Of a stretch of 64,000 nt of DNA, positions 6,551 to 15,959 are shown piece after piece (positions within the stretch are counted from its first letter, which is position 1; each line of letters begins with the position of its first letter). The DNA is taken from positions 992,001 to 1,056,000 of the forward strand of contig JABTUW010000003.1 in NCBI GenBank assembly GCA_015075185.1. The letters run 5' to 3'. The notes beneath the pieces are model-generated. The model was given only the letters and a program-made list of their open reading frames with translations. It was not told the DNA's origin and did no database searches. The position numbers and the translations under genes are program-made. Source of the stretch: Anaerolineales bacterium. Its GTDB lineage: Bacteria; Chloroflexota; Anaerolineae; 4572-78; J111.

Positions 6551-9500
6551 TTATTGTGACTGTTTAAGAAGCAAGGGGAGGTAAACCACGGAAGGTGAAG
6601 CCTCACAGATGGGCTGGAGCAGGGTTAGACGCCAGCCGGTCAGCACACCCCCATCAAAAGTTGGCTCCGTATCTCTGACCCTCAGCGCCCAGGCGCCATT
6701 GGCATTTGAGCCGTCGAGGAGGCTGAGCGGCTGTTCAGGCCGGAAGCTGCCGCTAAAAGGCGGGGCGCCTGAGGTGATCGGTGTAGCTGCCTCGTCGTCG
6801 AAAGTGGTATTGAGGTAGTCGTTACCGCTGCTGCCATTACCGCTGCTCAGCTCCACTTCTGTGCCAGTGGGCGCGCGGAGGAAGAGATCCAAATCGGCAT
6901 CAAAAGTATGGTTGATCGAGAGAGTAACATTGACATCGGCGATCTTGGGGGCAGTTGTGACGACCAGCGTGGAGGTGACGGCACTGATTGGAACCGGGAA
7001 GTTCTGGGGCACATTGCTGCTGATGTAGGTAAAGGACGTGAACTGCTGGGCTGTAGGTAGGGTGACCGGCACGATAAGATTGCCCTGGGCCGTGGTGATC
7101 GTTGCCGTCAAAACCAGCGGATCTCCACAAACGAACGAGGGACTCAGTTTGACCCGGAAAGGCAGGGTGTTATGAACGGTTGCACCGGGTACAATCGTGG
7201 CATAGCCAGAGGCGCTGTTTAGCAGGGTGGCCTGGGGATGGGCTGTCGCCATAACCCCGCTGACATTGGTGGCGGCGCCAAAGCCAAGATTCCTCAGGCT
7301 AATGCTCACATAGGCCGTCTCATCTGGCTCCAGGGCGGCATCGCCATCACCCCCCCAGACCTGGACGGTTGTAACCGTGAGCGCAGGCGTCCCAACCAGC
7401 GCGACATTTCGGGTGGTGGTGATACTGGCCGGAACAGGGATATTGTTGATCGTTTGGGTGAGATAACCGAAGGCTGAGACGGTTAAATTGTAGCTGTCTG
7501 CTGGCAGGCGAAGAGAGTATTTGCCACCGGAGCCGCTGCTGGCGGCGAAAACTTCGCTGGGACTGGCTGAAGCGACAACTGTGGCTCCGCCAATCGGGGC
7601 GGCTGTCGCGGCGTTTGTGACCGTACCGGCCAGGATACCTTCAGGCACGCTGGTACAGTTGGTGCAGACCAGGGCAAAATCCTGATCGGTGGTATCGCCG
7701 TTGTAAGGAACGCCGTCTCCGGCCAGGTTGGTCGCCTGGACTGTAATAATGAAGCGGCCGCTTGGATTCTGGAGATAGACATTCTCCAGGTTATTGAGGC
7801 CATCACCCGAACCCCCACTGGCAGACCAACCGCTGTTAAAGACATTCCCCCGATAAATAACGCCATTCTGATCGGCTACCCGCAGGTCCAAATTGTTGAC
7901 CAGCGCCGGATTGGCTCCTACCGCACCGGGAGCATCGGTCCAGGCCAGGCTTATTTTGAGGGGCTGGCCGGGGTCGTCCACTTCAATCGCCTTTGCCCAG
8001 AACTGGCCAGTTTGACCAAAGATGCGGGTCTGGTCGTCATAAAGCACATTCACACTGCTGCTGATGATATGGGTGAGGTTAAGACGTCCCCACCCCTCGC
8101 TCGTATTGGGAATATCGGCCGTGCCCATATCTACAGCCCCATTAACCACCAGGGCTTTGGCCATGGCCGGGCTGGGATTGGCCCCGCCGTTAAAGGTGCG
8201 CCACCACTGCGTGACCAGGGCCAGCGCGCCGGAAACATGCGGGGCAGCCATGCTGGTGCCGCTGCAGAAGGCATAGCGATTACTGGTACCGGCGATAGCC
8301 GTAGAGCAATCGCCCCCTAAATCATTGCGAGTGGAGGCGATTTGAGACCCCGGCGCGGCAATGACCGGCACCCAGCGGCCATCCACTGCCGGACCCCGGC
8401 TGCTGCTATTGGAGATACTATCAATGCTGCCGGCACGCTGGTTAAGACTATTCGCCACAGCAATGAGATTCTTGGCATCTTTGGGTGAAGTCAGGGTCAT
8501 AGGGCTTGGGCCAGAGTTGCCGGCTGAAAAGACCTGGATAAGAGGCTCAGCTATCCCGGCCGTATCGAAATTGCCATCGCGGGTCATAATATCGTGCGTC
8601 CGCTCCGAAGCCTGATAACCATGGGCCGTGCCTTCCCCGGTCGTCCAGGAACTGTTACTGCCGACCGCTCCGCCTAAAAGAGAGCGCTTGCTGTGTTCTT
8701 GCCAGCCCCCTATGGGGGGCCAATTAGAACCACACAGCGAATTTTGAGCAAAAATACTGACTTCTGGGGCAATACCCAACCCATACCGAAAGCCATTGCT
8801 GTCGGCAAAGCCGGCTGTGGCGTCGCCGCCAAGAATCCCGGCCACATGGGTCCCATGGCCACCAATGGCAGCACAATCCTCGCCCGGATTGGTTGTGGGC
8901 GCGCCGGGATAGCTGAAGCCGCCAACAATCCGGCTGTTCAGGTCGGGATGGTCATAGTCAACCCCGGTATCAACAACGGCCCAAATCACCCCGCTGCCGT
9001 TCACCCCGGCCTGACCCAGCCAGGTGTTATAGCCGGTAAAAGGAATCCCACCGGGATGATTGCCGGCGACGATCTGGCTGGACATCTCGTCGTCTAAAAC
9101 CGGGACAGGGCTGGAATAACCCAGCCACAAGACCGTGTCCAGTTGAGCAACATCGGGCAGGGCGCTGGCGTCGAGCTGGAAAATAGCGTTGTAAAATGAC
9201 CGGTCGGGCTGGGAGGGGTAATGCTGCAGTTCAATCCCGCCCAGGCGGCGGATCGCGCCCAGGGTCGCCTCGATGTCACCATCGTTATAAAACATAATAT
9301 CAACGTTCTCAATCCGGCCTTGCTTCTGGGCCAGCTCCGTGCTGGTTTTATAAGCGGGATGGAAAGGACCCTGCCAACGGACAAAATCGAGGGCTTCCGT
9401 CGCTTTGGCCTGGCTTTGACTGGCCCAGACCAGGTAGCTGTGATGGGGATAATATTGCAGCAGCCGCATGCCGGCGGCCTCCAGCCTGGTTAGCCATTCA

Positions 9501-9907
9501 TCCTTAATGGGGCCGTTAAACTGGACTAAGCGGAAGCCCGGACCGGCCGCCTCCGTCCTCATCTGGGCCGGCAGGGCCGGTTCACCTGCCCGCGCTGGGT
9601 CAAAGGTAAAGTTCATGAGCCGGACCTGTCCCGCCTCCACATCTTCCTCGAAGGGGATACTGCTGGCCGAGAGCCGGGCAAAATCGGCCTCGCTTAACTC
9701 GAACCAGTAAAATGAGCCGTAGTCGAGACTTATTTGAGGGGTCAGCCCCAGGGCGGTAAAGGCCGGCAGGGCGGTAGCGGGTAAACGGACAAAATGACTC
9801 TCTGAATTCGTTCTCTCCGGTCGCTGGGCGTCAACTGGAAGGGGATAGGCCAAAAAGAGTAAAAGCGAGGCCAGGATAAGCAGGTAACAAGGCAATCGTC
9901 GTTGCAA
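6551..9907 (-). CDS. Secreted subtilisin-family (S8) serine protease with P-domain
   Basis: 1118 residues from TTG 9907, chosen because GGAGG lies five bases upstream. Signal peptide (residues ~5-27, Leu-rich, ending PLPVDAQ). A propeptide-like region precedes the S8 domain with Asp313 (VVDTGVD), His351 (GGHGTHVAG) and Ser552 (CSGTSMAAPH), the full catalytic triad. Then a beta-sandwich region, a carboxypeptidase-regulatory-like repeat (~765-830), a CARDB-like stretch (GDGDAALEPDETAYVSISL) and a C-terminal proprotein-convertase P-domain (HTFDADLDLFLRAPTG; GTGWRLTL-like end). The last residues SPSVVYLPLLLKQSQ carry the YLPL motif common in exported Chloroflexota proteins. Probable extracellular scavenging protease. 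Monocistronic. Confidence 0.93.
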   Translation of the reverse strand: MQRRLPCYLLILASLLLFLAYPLPVDAQRPERTNSESHFVRLPATALPAFTALGLTPQISLDYGSFYWFELSEADFARLSASSIPFEEDVEAGQVRLMNFTFDPARAGEPALPAQMRTEAAGPGFRLVQFNGPIKDEWLTRLEAAGMRLLQYYPHHSYLVWASQSQAKATEALDFVRWQGPFHPAYKTSTELAQKQGRIENVDIMFYNDGDIEATLGAIRRLGGIELQHYPSQPDRSFYNAIFQLDASALPDVAQLDTVLWLGYSSPVPVLDDEMSSQIVAGNHPGGIPFTGYNTWLGQAGVNGSGVIWAVVDTGVDYDHPDLNSRIVGGFSYPGAPTTNPGEDCAAIGGHGTHVAGILGGDATAGFADSNGFRYGLGIAPEVSIFAQNSLCGSNWPPIGGWQEHSKRSLLGGAVGSNSSWTTGEGTAHGYQASERTHDIMTRDGNFDTAGIAEPLIQVFSAGNSGPSPMTLTSPKDAKNLIAVANSLNQRAGSIDSISNSSSRGPAVDGRWVPVIAAPGSQIASTRNDLGGDCSTAIAGTSNRYAFCSGTSMAAPHVSGALALVTQWWRTFNGGANPSPAMAKALVVNGAVDMGTADIPNTSEGWGRLNLTHIISSSVNVLYDDQTRIFGQTGQFWAKAIEVDDPGQPLKISLAWTDAPGAVGANPALVNNLDLRVADQNGVIYRGNVFNSGWSASGGSGDGLNNLENVYLQNPSGRFIITVQATNLAGDGVPYNGDTTDQDFALVCTNCTSVPEGILAGTVTNAATAAPIGGATVVASASPSEVFAASSGSGGKYSLRLPADSYNLTVSAFGYLTQTINNIPVPASITTTRNVALVGTPALTVTTVQVWGGDGDAALEPDETAYVSISLRNLGFGAATNVSGVMATAHPQATLLNSASGYATIVPGATVHNTLPFRVKLSPSFVCGDPLVLTATITTAQGNLIVPVTLPTAQQFTSFTYISSNVPQNFPVPISAVTSTLVVTTAPKIADVNVTLSINHTFDADLDLFLRAPTGTEVELSSGNGSSGNDYLNTTFDDEAATPITSGAPPFSGSFRPEQPLSLLDGSNANGAWALRVRDTEPTFDGGVLTGWRLTLLQPICEASPSVVYLPLLLKQSQ

Positions 9908-10223
9908 TGAATCCTCCAAGAGCAGGGCAGAAATAGGTTGAATCGGTTTATGGCGCGGCTAATTCTATTGGGTCAAATTAGCCACATAAGCATATAATTT
10001 ATGAGACAATTGAAAAGGGGAAAAAATGAATTAAGGTTGCAGCGGCAATAGTCTAACACAGCTTGATTATTTTGACCAGAAGAGGGATGCTGATAGCAGG
10101 CATGCTCAAGGCCGCTTGACCTCCTGGCGGACTTCACAAAAACGCCGTTTTCAAGTATGCTGGTTGGCAAGGTTAACATATTGAAGGTCCGGCGCAGCCG
10201 GGCCAGCAAGGGAGGTAATGACC
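9908..10223. other. Intergenic, no gene seen
   Basis: This 316-base gap separates the divergent protease and HU-like genes. I see no convincing promoter, RNA or repeat in it; open reading frames here lack ribosome sites and family features. The region presumably carries both promoters. Confidence 0.5.
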
Positions 10224-10946
10224 ATGACCATCAAATACCATTTGCACAAAAATCACCTGCCCAACGGGGCCGATACCTACCGGGCCAGGGTAGCGTACGT
10301 GAGAGCGGTCAACATGGAAGGCGTGCTCGACCGGATGGTGATGCAGCACTCAACCATTACCCGGGCCGATATGCTGGCCGTGCTGGAGGAGTTTTTAGGG
10401 GCCGTGCTGCAACTGCTGCTGGATGGGATGCGGGTAATGACGCCGTTTGGCGAGTTCGGCCTGACCATTAAAGGCAGTTTTGAGAGCATGGAAGACAAGT
10501 TTCATGCCGGCCGCCACCAGATTGAACTGGTGCTTAAACCGGGCAAACGGCTGGAACGCGAATTCAAACGCCAGGCCAGGGCCAGGAAAGTGGAAGGCAA
10601 AGTGCCTTATCCCAACCCGCGGCGTTATCTCAACCTGGCCGATCCCGCTGCAGCGGACCGCCTGATTCCCGGCCAGATGGCCCGGCTGACCGGCTCTCAC
10701 CTCAAGTTTGATCCCGCCGACGAGCGGCAGGGCCTCTTTCTGGTCCCGCTGACCGCCGGCCTTAACTCCCCGCCGGCTGGGCCGGCCATGCGGGTCAGCC
10801 AGGTCGGCCACAACACCAACCGCCAACTGATCTTCCTGCTCCCGCCCGATTTGTCTCCCGGTTCTTACCGGCTGGAAGTGCGGGCTGTCTTCGGCGTTGA
10901 CAGCTTGCGCACGGGGAGATTGGAGGAAGTTCTGCTCAGTTCATAG
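10224..10946 (+). CDS. HU-like DNA-binding protein with DUF4469-type Ig-like C-terminus
   Basis: 240 residues. The first half (MTIKYHLHKNHLPNGADTYRARV, then VMQHSTITRADMLAVLEEFL, MTPFGEFGLTIKGSFES) matches the HU/IHF-like domain of the Bacteroidetes HU-type family that is fused to an Ig-like domain; the second half (residues ~150-240: GQMARLTGSHLKFDPADERQG to the end) is the DUF4469-type fold. Start: GGAGG is eight bases before the ATG at 10224; another ATG six bases earlier is too close to it. Likely a nucleoid-type DNA binder. A 22-bp palindromic array starts about 65 bases downstream, but a link is only positional. Confidence 0.85.
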   Translation: MTIKYHLHKNHLPNGADTYRARVAYVRAVNMEGVLDRMVMQHSTITRADMLAVLEEFLGAVLQLLLDGMRVMTPFGEFGLTIKGSFESMEDKFHAGRHQIELVLKPGKRLEREFKRQARARKVEGKVPYPNPRRYLNLADPAAADRLIPGQMARLTGSHLKFDPADERQGLFLVPLTAGLNSPPAGPAMRVSQVGHNTNRQLIFLLPPDLSPGSYRLEVRAVFGVDSLRTGRLEEVLLSS

Positions 10947-11009
10947 GCTAGAATGACTCAACATGCCGTTTATCTTCTCTTTTTTTGCCGGATAGTGCTG
11001 TTATTTCTA

Positions 11010-11141
11010 GGCTAGATTCAGTTTGATTCTAGATTAGAATCATTTTGATTGTAGGCTAGAATCAATTTATTTTTAGGCTAGAATCATTTTGATTCTAACC
11101 TAGAATTATTTTATTTATAGGCTAGAATTGAATGAATACTA
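11010..11141. repeat. Six-unit 22-bp tandem array of imperfect palindromes
   Basis: Six head-to-tail units without spacers begin at 11010, 11032, 11054, 11076, 11098 and 11120. The best unit (11076-11097) starts GGCTAGAATCA and holds the palindrome TAGAATCA-TTT-TGATTCTA. The outer units are more diverged; a possible seventh related word (GGCTAGAATGA) starts at 10946. A 22-bp period keeps all copies on nearly one face of the helix, which fits a multi-site protein-binding array. It stands upstream of the NACHT gene and downstream of the HU-like gene. Confidence 0.85.
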
Positions 11142-11338
11142 AGCCAGTCTTATTCACTTATGCCTGCAAGTTTGAGACGATTTGCGGTTTGTTTTGGTCA
11201 GTTTATGCCTTCATTGGGGTTAAACTATGGGGGCAAGGTCTTTGGTTTTTGGGGATTGTCAGAGGGGAAGAAGGTGTGATAGAATGAAACAAGATTTTAG
11301 TAGCTGAGTATACGGCCTATCTAGTGGAGCAAGTTGCC

Positions 11339-14300
11339 ATGAAAACCAACTTCACATTTGAAGATGTATGTCAGTTTGTGCAGAGTGACTATCCTGAGTT
11401 GAAAGAAGATATTGATGCTCTACTAAGCTTAATCATACTACTCTCACCCTTCTTCTTCTCGTGCCCCCAAGCAACTGCACTCGCTACTGTAGGTGTTTTA
11501 TCGGATTTGTTAGGCGTAAAAGATGGCATAATCAAGGTTGGTGAACGGATTTTCACAAGAATCACGGAGCGCGATAGCGAAGACCCAGTTAATAGACAAC
11601 GTCGCATGCAAATGGCGTATATTCTTATATGCTATACCGCATTTTTTGATACCCTTGATAAAACCCTTCCCAAAGTAATGAAAGAACTTAAACTTAAACC
11701 TTTCGAAAAGAAACGGCTTTCAGAGTTAGCTGCGGAGCGGTTGAAAACACGAGAAAAAGAGGAGGAGGCAGAGCAAAAATTTCCAGATATCATTTACAAA
11801 GAACTGGAGTTACCACATCCGGCAGACTCCTTCCATGCTCAAAAGCATCAACTTATACCCCTTTATGTAGAGTTAAGTAGTGGGTTTATGAAATTTCTGG
11901 AGAGTTTCGTACTTTGGGAGAAGGCCAAAAATAAGCAACGAGAGGAAATAAAACATTCGCTAGAAAATTTACCTAACCAGGCTTATGAACGTTTTGAGGC
12001 TCAGTACTATAGTTTGGCTACAAAGTACCAAGAGTTCTATGTTTGGGCAAATCTCCATGAACATAAAGAAACACATGAAAAACTGCGGGATATGTCTGTT
12101 TATATACAAAAACATGTCGAACTTGCCAATTCACAGTTAGGCACAATAGACGTGGGCATGAAACGTCTGACAGAACTGGTAAATCTGATTCCTGGTGCAA
12201 TCGGTTCTCATCAAGCTAACAAGGCTCTTCAAGAGCTAGAAACCTATTATGCCAATCGAATTGAAGAGCCTGTAGTTGTTGATACTACCGAATCTGCATC
12301 CAATCAACTTCAGTTGGTGTTCCCCAAGAAGTCGGAGATATTTATTCCTCAGGCTTTCCAGGTCATACGCTACTCAGGAAAATCTTTAGAGGATGAAGAA
12401 ACCTGGAAAACTGCTTCTATAAGAGATGATTTGGGCACATTCCTGTTAGCCTATTTTAGTTCTCCCTACAGTACAAATAATCCTTTAGTTATCTTGGGGC
12501 ATCCCGGCTCCGGCAAGTCATTGCTTACCCAACTCATTGCAGCACGTTTAATACCATCACCTTATACTCCAATACGCGTGGCTCTTCGTGATATTGAAGC
12601 TGATGATGAAATTGCGGTACAGGTAGAGAAACAGATTAAAAAAGATACTAAACGTGAAGTTAGTTGGGCCAGTCTGGCAGATGCATTTAACGAGAAGCCT
12701 GCATTAGTCATTCTGGATGGTTATGATGAAGTATTGCAGGTTAGCGGGAAGGTATATTCGGGTTATGTGCGCAAGACTCAAAAATTTCAAGAGAACGAAT
12801 TGTATTTAGGGCGTCAACCCGTCCGAACCATCGTGACCAGTCGAATTACACTTATTGACAAAGCTGATATTCCTCAAGGCACGACCATTATCCGTCTTAA
12901 GCCATTTGATAACAAGAAGTGTGAAAATTGGGCTACTGTGTGGAATAGGATAAACAAGCAGTATTTCGAACAAAGAAGTATAAAACCATTCATAGTTCCA
13001 CAGGCCAGAAATTTGGTGGAGTTAGCAGAGCAGCCACTTCTTTTATTAATGTTAGCCATTTATGATTCTGAAAGTAACCAACTACAAGAATCCCAAGAGT
13101 TAGATCAGACTATTCTTTACAATAGATTATTAAAGCGTTTTATTAGACGTGAACGAGAAAAGGACGAAGCTTTCTTTGAGTTACCAGAAGAAGATCGAGC
13201 GAAAGAAATAGAGTATGAAATGGAACGTTTGGGTGTCGCTGCACTCGGTATGTTTAACCGTCGCAAACTACACATCAAAGTAAGTGAGCTCAATCGAGAT
13301 TTAAGTTTCTTTGGACTGGAGAAGGGAATTGCAAAACCGGGTGGACCGAATCTGTCACAAGCCGACCTTCTCTTAGGCAGCTTCTTCTTTGTTCATGAAT
13401 CAAAATCAAGCAATGTAAGTGAAGAAACTGGTGATCGTAGTCGTGATATAGCCTTCGAATTTCTGCACAACACCTTTGGTGAGTTCTTGACAGCAGAATT
13501 TATCCTGCGCAAAGTCGTGAAGGTCTGTGATACGCTCTACAAGCTTCGCTCCGCCGGTTTAGAAGAGGAACGCTCCAACAAGCTAAATAGACCCGATGAA
13601 TTTCCTACTATTTGCCTTGCTTTCGCCCCGCTCTTTTCAAGACCCATAATTCTTAGCATGATGCGAGAATGGATCAAGCATAAACTAATCCGCGAGAAAT
13701 TAGATAATGACGAATTTCTGTACGAACTCAATGCAATTGTAAACAGCGAAATCCAACGATTATTAAGTAAGAATCGACTCTCTGCTGTTCTCATGGGGAC
13801 ACTTGAGGATAACCCATTCCCTTCATACCCAATGATAGGGCATATGGCTATTTACAGTCTAAACTTGATATTGTTACGTGCTTTACTTTCGTCAAATGGA
13901 TACACATTTAATGAAGAACAGATAATGCCTTATGTGGATGGGGCACGTGCTTGGGATACCCTTACTTTTCTGTGGCGCTCTTGGTTCTCAATCGAGAGTT
14001 TGAATGGTGTTACTGCTGTAATTACGTCAGAACGAGATAAGAACAAAATTCATTTACGAATGAAGAATACGTTTAGCACACCTCCTAGTAATAGCAGACT
14101 CGACTCAATACTAAACATCAGTACAGCTCTTTCAGACAATATGCTTGCCGGTCTGACGGGCATCTTGATCTACGACGCATACAAATTGGATTATGCTCTC
14201 TTAGATGATTATGAACAGAGACTTGCAACTGAAAATATTGATCTCAGACTCGAATTCTTAATAAAAAAACTGCAAAATCTTAAACTATCGCCAGATTTCA

Positions 14301-14758
14301 ATGCTGTAGAAAATCTACTAGACGAGATAAGGGGGGTTCTGCATGATTTAGATTTCACAGATACTAGCAATCAAGCAAGACTTGCCACCCTTATTGAAAA
14401 CTGTGTACATACTTCAGATTCCTTTCTTGGAAGAGAATTTGCAATTGATATCTTTGACAGATTCTTTGCGTATGAGGGCAGATCAGAAGGCTTGTATTCA
14501 GCAGGTCTCATTGCGTCGGCAATAAAGTTAGGATTCGAATTGGAACATTATGCATTTTTACGATGGTACTTCGACAAGTTTGTTAGCAATGGAGAGTTCT
14601 TGAAACACTTCTATATGAGGTATCTACAGGCAGGTCGTGAAATGCGTCACCCCCCAACTGGACTTGTGCTTGAAACGCTCAAGCTGGCACGAGAGTTTGG
14701 TGACCGAAGATTTCTGGAACACTTCTACAGAGAGTATCTACGGAAGGCCGCCAAATAG
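11339..14758 (+). CDS. NACHT-type STAND ATPase, truncated by frameshift
   Basis: 1139 residues before a TAG. The N-terminus (~1-110) is helical with a hydrophobic stretch (LLSLIILLSPFFFSCPQATAL) that might be a membrane or effector part. The NACHT core has Walker A GHPGSGKS (Lys393), Walker B VILDGYDE (Asp460), a sensor-like VRTIVTSR, and LAEQPLLLLMLAIY. The C-terminus enters 38-residue helical repeats (LARELGDRDFLE-FYREYLR type). ATG 11339 follows GGAG by nine bases; a GTG fifteen bases earlier is an alternative. Base use is more AT-rich than neighbours, suggesting transfer. Bacterial NACHT proteins are known antiphage sensors; defence is inferred. A missing A near 14744 causes the early stop. 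Confidence 0.85.
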   Translation: MKTNFTFEDVCQFVQSDYPELKEDIDALLSLIILLSPFFFSCPQATALATVGVLSDLLGVKDGIIKVGERIFTRITERDSEDPVNRQRRMQMAYILICYTAFFDTLDKTLPKVMKELKLKPFEKKRLSELAAERLKTREKEEEAEQKFPDIIYKELELPHPADSFHAQKHQLIPLYVELSSGFMKFLESFVLWEKAKNKQREEIKHSLENLPNQAYERFEAQYYSLATKYQEFYVWANLHEHKETHEKLRDMSVYIQKHVELANSQLGTIDVGMKRLTELVNLIPGAIGSHQANKALQELETYYANRIEEPVVVDTTESASNQLQLVFPKKSEIFIPQAFQVIRYSGKSLEDEETWKTASIRDDLGTFLLAYFSSPYSTNNPLVILGHPGSGKSLLTQLIAARLIPSPYTPIRVALRDIEADDEIAVQVEKQIKKDTKREVSWASLADAFNEKPALVILDGYDEVLQVSGKVYSGYVRKTQKFQENELYLGRQPVRTIVTSRITLIDKADIPQGTTIIRLKPFDNKKCENWATVWNRINKQYFEQRSIKPFIVPQARNLVELAEQPLLLLMLAIYDSESNQLQESQELDQTILYNRLLKRFIRREREKDEAFFELPEEDRAKEIEYEMERLGVAALGMFNRRKLHIKVSELNRDLSFFGLEKGIAKPGGPNLSQADLLLGSFFFVHESKSSNVSEETGDRSRDIAFEFLHNTFGEFLTAEFILRKVVKVCDTLYKLRSAGLEEERSNKLNRPDEFPTICLAFAPLFSRPIILSMMREWIKHKLIREKLDNDEFLYELNAIVNSEIQRLLSKNRLSAVLMGTLEDNPFPSYPMIGHMAIYSLNLILLRALLSSNGYTFNEEQIMPYVDGARAWDTLTFLWRSWFSIESLNGVTAVITSERDKNKIHLRMKNTFSTPPSNSRLDSILNISTALSDNMLAGLTGILIYDAYKLDYALLDDYEQRLATENIDLRLEFLIKKLQNLKLSPDFNAVENLLDEIRGVLHDLDFTDTSNQARLATLIENCVHTSDSFLGREFAIDIFDRFFAYEGRSEGLYSAGLIASAIKLGFELEHYAFLRWYFDKFVSNGEFLKHFYMRYLQAGREMRHPPTGLVLETLKLAREFGDRRFLEHFYREYLRKAAK

Positions 14759-15342
14759 GGCAACTTCCGAAAGAACTTGCTCTTGAAAGCCTTAAGCTGG
14801 CACGAGAGCTGGGCGACCGAGATTTCCTAGAATACTTCTACAGAGAGTATCTACGAAAAGGCCGCACAATACGCCATCTCCCAACTGAACTTGTGCTTGA
14901 AAGCCTTAAGCTGGCACGAGAGCTGGGCGACCGAGATTTCCTGGAATACTTCTACAGAGAGTATCTACGGAAAGGCCGCCAAATAGGGCAACTTCCGAAA
15001 GAACTTGCTCTTGAAGCTCTTGAGCTGGCACGAGAGTTGGGCGACCGAGATTTCCTGGAATACTTCTACAGAGAGTATCTACGAGAAGGCCGCCAAATAG
15101 GGCGGCTTCCGAAAGAACTTGCTCTTGAAAGCCTTAAGCTGGCACGAGAGTTGGGCGACCGAGATTTCCCAGAATACTTCTACAGAAGGTATCTAAGAGG
15201 CCGCGAAATACACCACCTCTCAACTGAACTCGCTCTTGAAGCTCTTGAGCTGGCACGAGAGCTAGGCGACCGAGATTTCCTGGAACACTTCTACAGAGAG
15301 TATCTACGGAAAGGCCGCGAAATACACCACCTCCCAACTGAA
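14663..15342 (+). repeat. 114-bp tandem coding repeats (38 residues each)
   Basis: Six units start at 14663, 14776, 14890, 15004, 15118 and 15229. The first is one base short, the fifth lacks one codon. The protein unit is LALESLKLARELGDRDFLEY followed by FYREYLRKGRQIGQLPKE. Units are nearly identical at DNA level, including silent sites, so the array expanded or was homogenised recently. Diverged half-units flank it on both sides. Confidence 0.92.
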
Positions 15343-15543
15343 CTTGTGCTTAAAACTCTCGAGTTGGCGCAAGAATTCGCTAACACTAATGTGGTTACTT
15401 TTCTTTACCATAGCTACATTCATAATTCCGGCTTTGATGCCAGTTCCATACCCTTGAAGTATTTAAGAATGATTTATAAAGCTGCCTCGGAATTTCAGGA
15501 TTTTGATATGATCCAGCAAATTGAGAGTTATTCGGCTTTATAA
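14759..15543 (+). pseudogene. Frame-shifted C-terminal repeats of the NACHT protein
   Basis: After the TAG at 14758 the same repeat protein continues in another frame with no stop up to TAA 15541-15543, giving about 260 more residues. In other repeat units the sequence reads CGGAAAGGCC where the upstream gene reads CGGAAGGCC at 14741-14749; adding the lost A restores one protein of about 1401 residues. No ribosome site supports independent translation. The last unit diverges (TNVVTFLYHSYIHN) and ends ESYSAL. Either a natural on/off mutation, a real truncation, or an assembly error. Confidence 0.75.
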
Positions 15544-15634
15544 CAAGTGAATTATGCTAACTGCTTACTGTCAAGAAAGAATCTTTAACTATTCTGCCCG
15601 GCTCAGCTAGCTGGAATGAGGGGGATACCGGAAC

Positions 15635-15901
15635 ATGATTTACATGGTGGTTGAACATTTCAAACATGGCGATGCCGTCCCCGTTTACCGCCGCTTCCGG
15701 GAGCGGGGGCGGCTCGCGCCCGAAGGCTTGACCTATCTGGCGAGCTGGGTTGACGACAGGCTGGAGCGCTGTTTCCAGCTCATGGAAACCCATGATCGCC
15801 GCCTGCTGGAGGCGTGGATCGCCCAATGGAGCGACCTGGTCGAGTTTGAGGTGTTTCCGGTCATCACCTCGCAGGAGGCGTTGGAGCGGATCACCCCGTA
15901 G
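15635..15901 (+). CDS. DUF3303-family small protein
   Basis: 88 residues: MIYMVVEHFKHGDAVPVYRR, then LAPEGLTYLASWVD, CFQLMETHDRRLLEAWIAQW and VEFEVFPVITSQEALERITP. This is the complete length and pattern of DUF3303, a ferredoxin-like small protein of unknown function. There is no clear ribosome site next to the ATG. It precedes a methyltransferase gene by 58 bases in the same direction. A truncated second copy of its first 21 codons stands at 17743. Function unknown; identity of the family is fairly certain from the pattern. Confidence 0.82.
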   Translation: MIYMVVEHFKHGDAVPVYRRFRERGRLAPEGLTYLASWVDDRLERCFQLMETHDRRLLEAWIAQWSDLVEFEVFPVITSQEALERITP

Positions 15902-15959
15902 CTTGACGGTGCGGCTGCCGCCGGGGCTGTTACTTCTGTGTGAGGGGGAAGGACCAGGA

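Noticed and set aside
11010..11141. CRISPR array.
   Set aside because: Units follow each other without unique spacers, are only 22 bp, vary among themselves, and no cas genes are near.
15557..15826. Minus-strand 89-codon frame opposite the DUF3303 gene.
   Set aside because: It mirrors the coding of a recognised family on the other strand and has no motif of its own.
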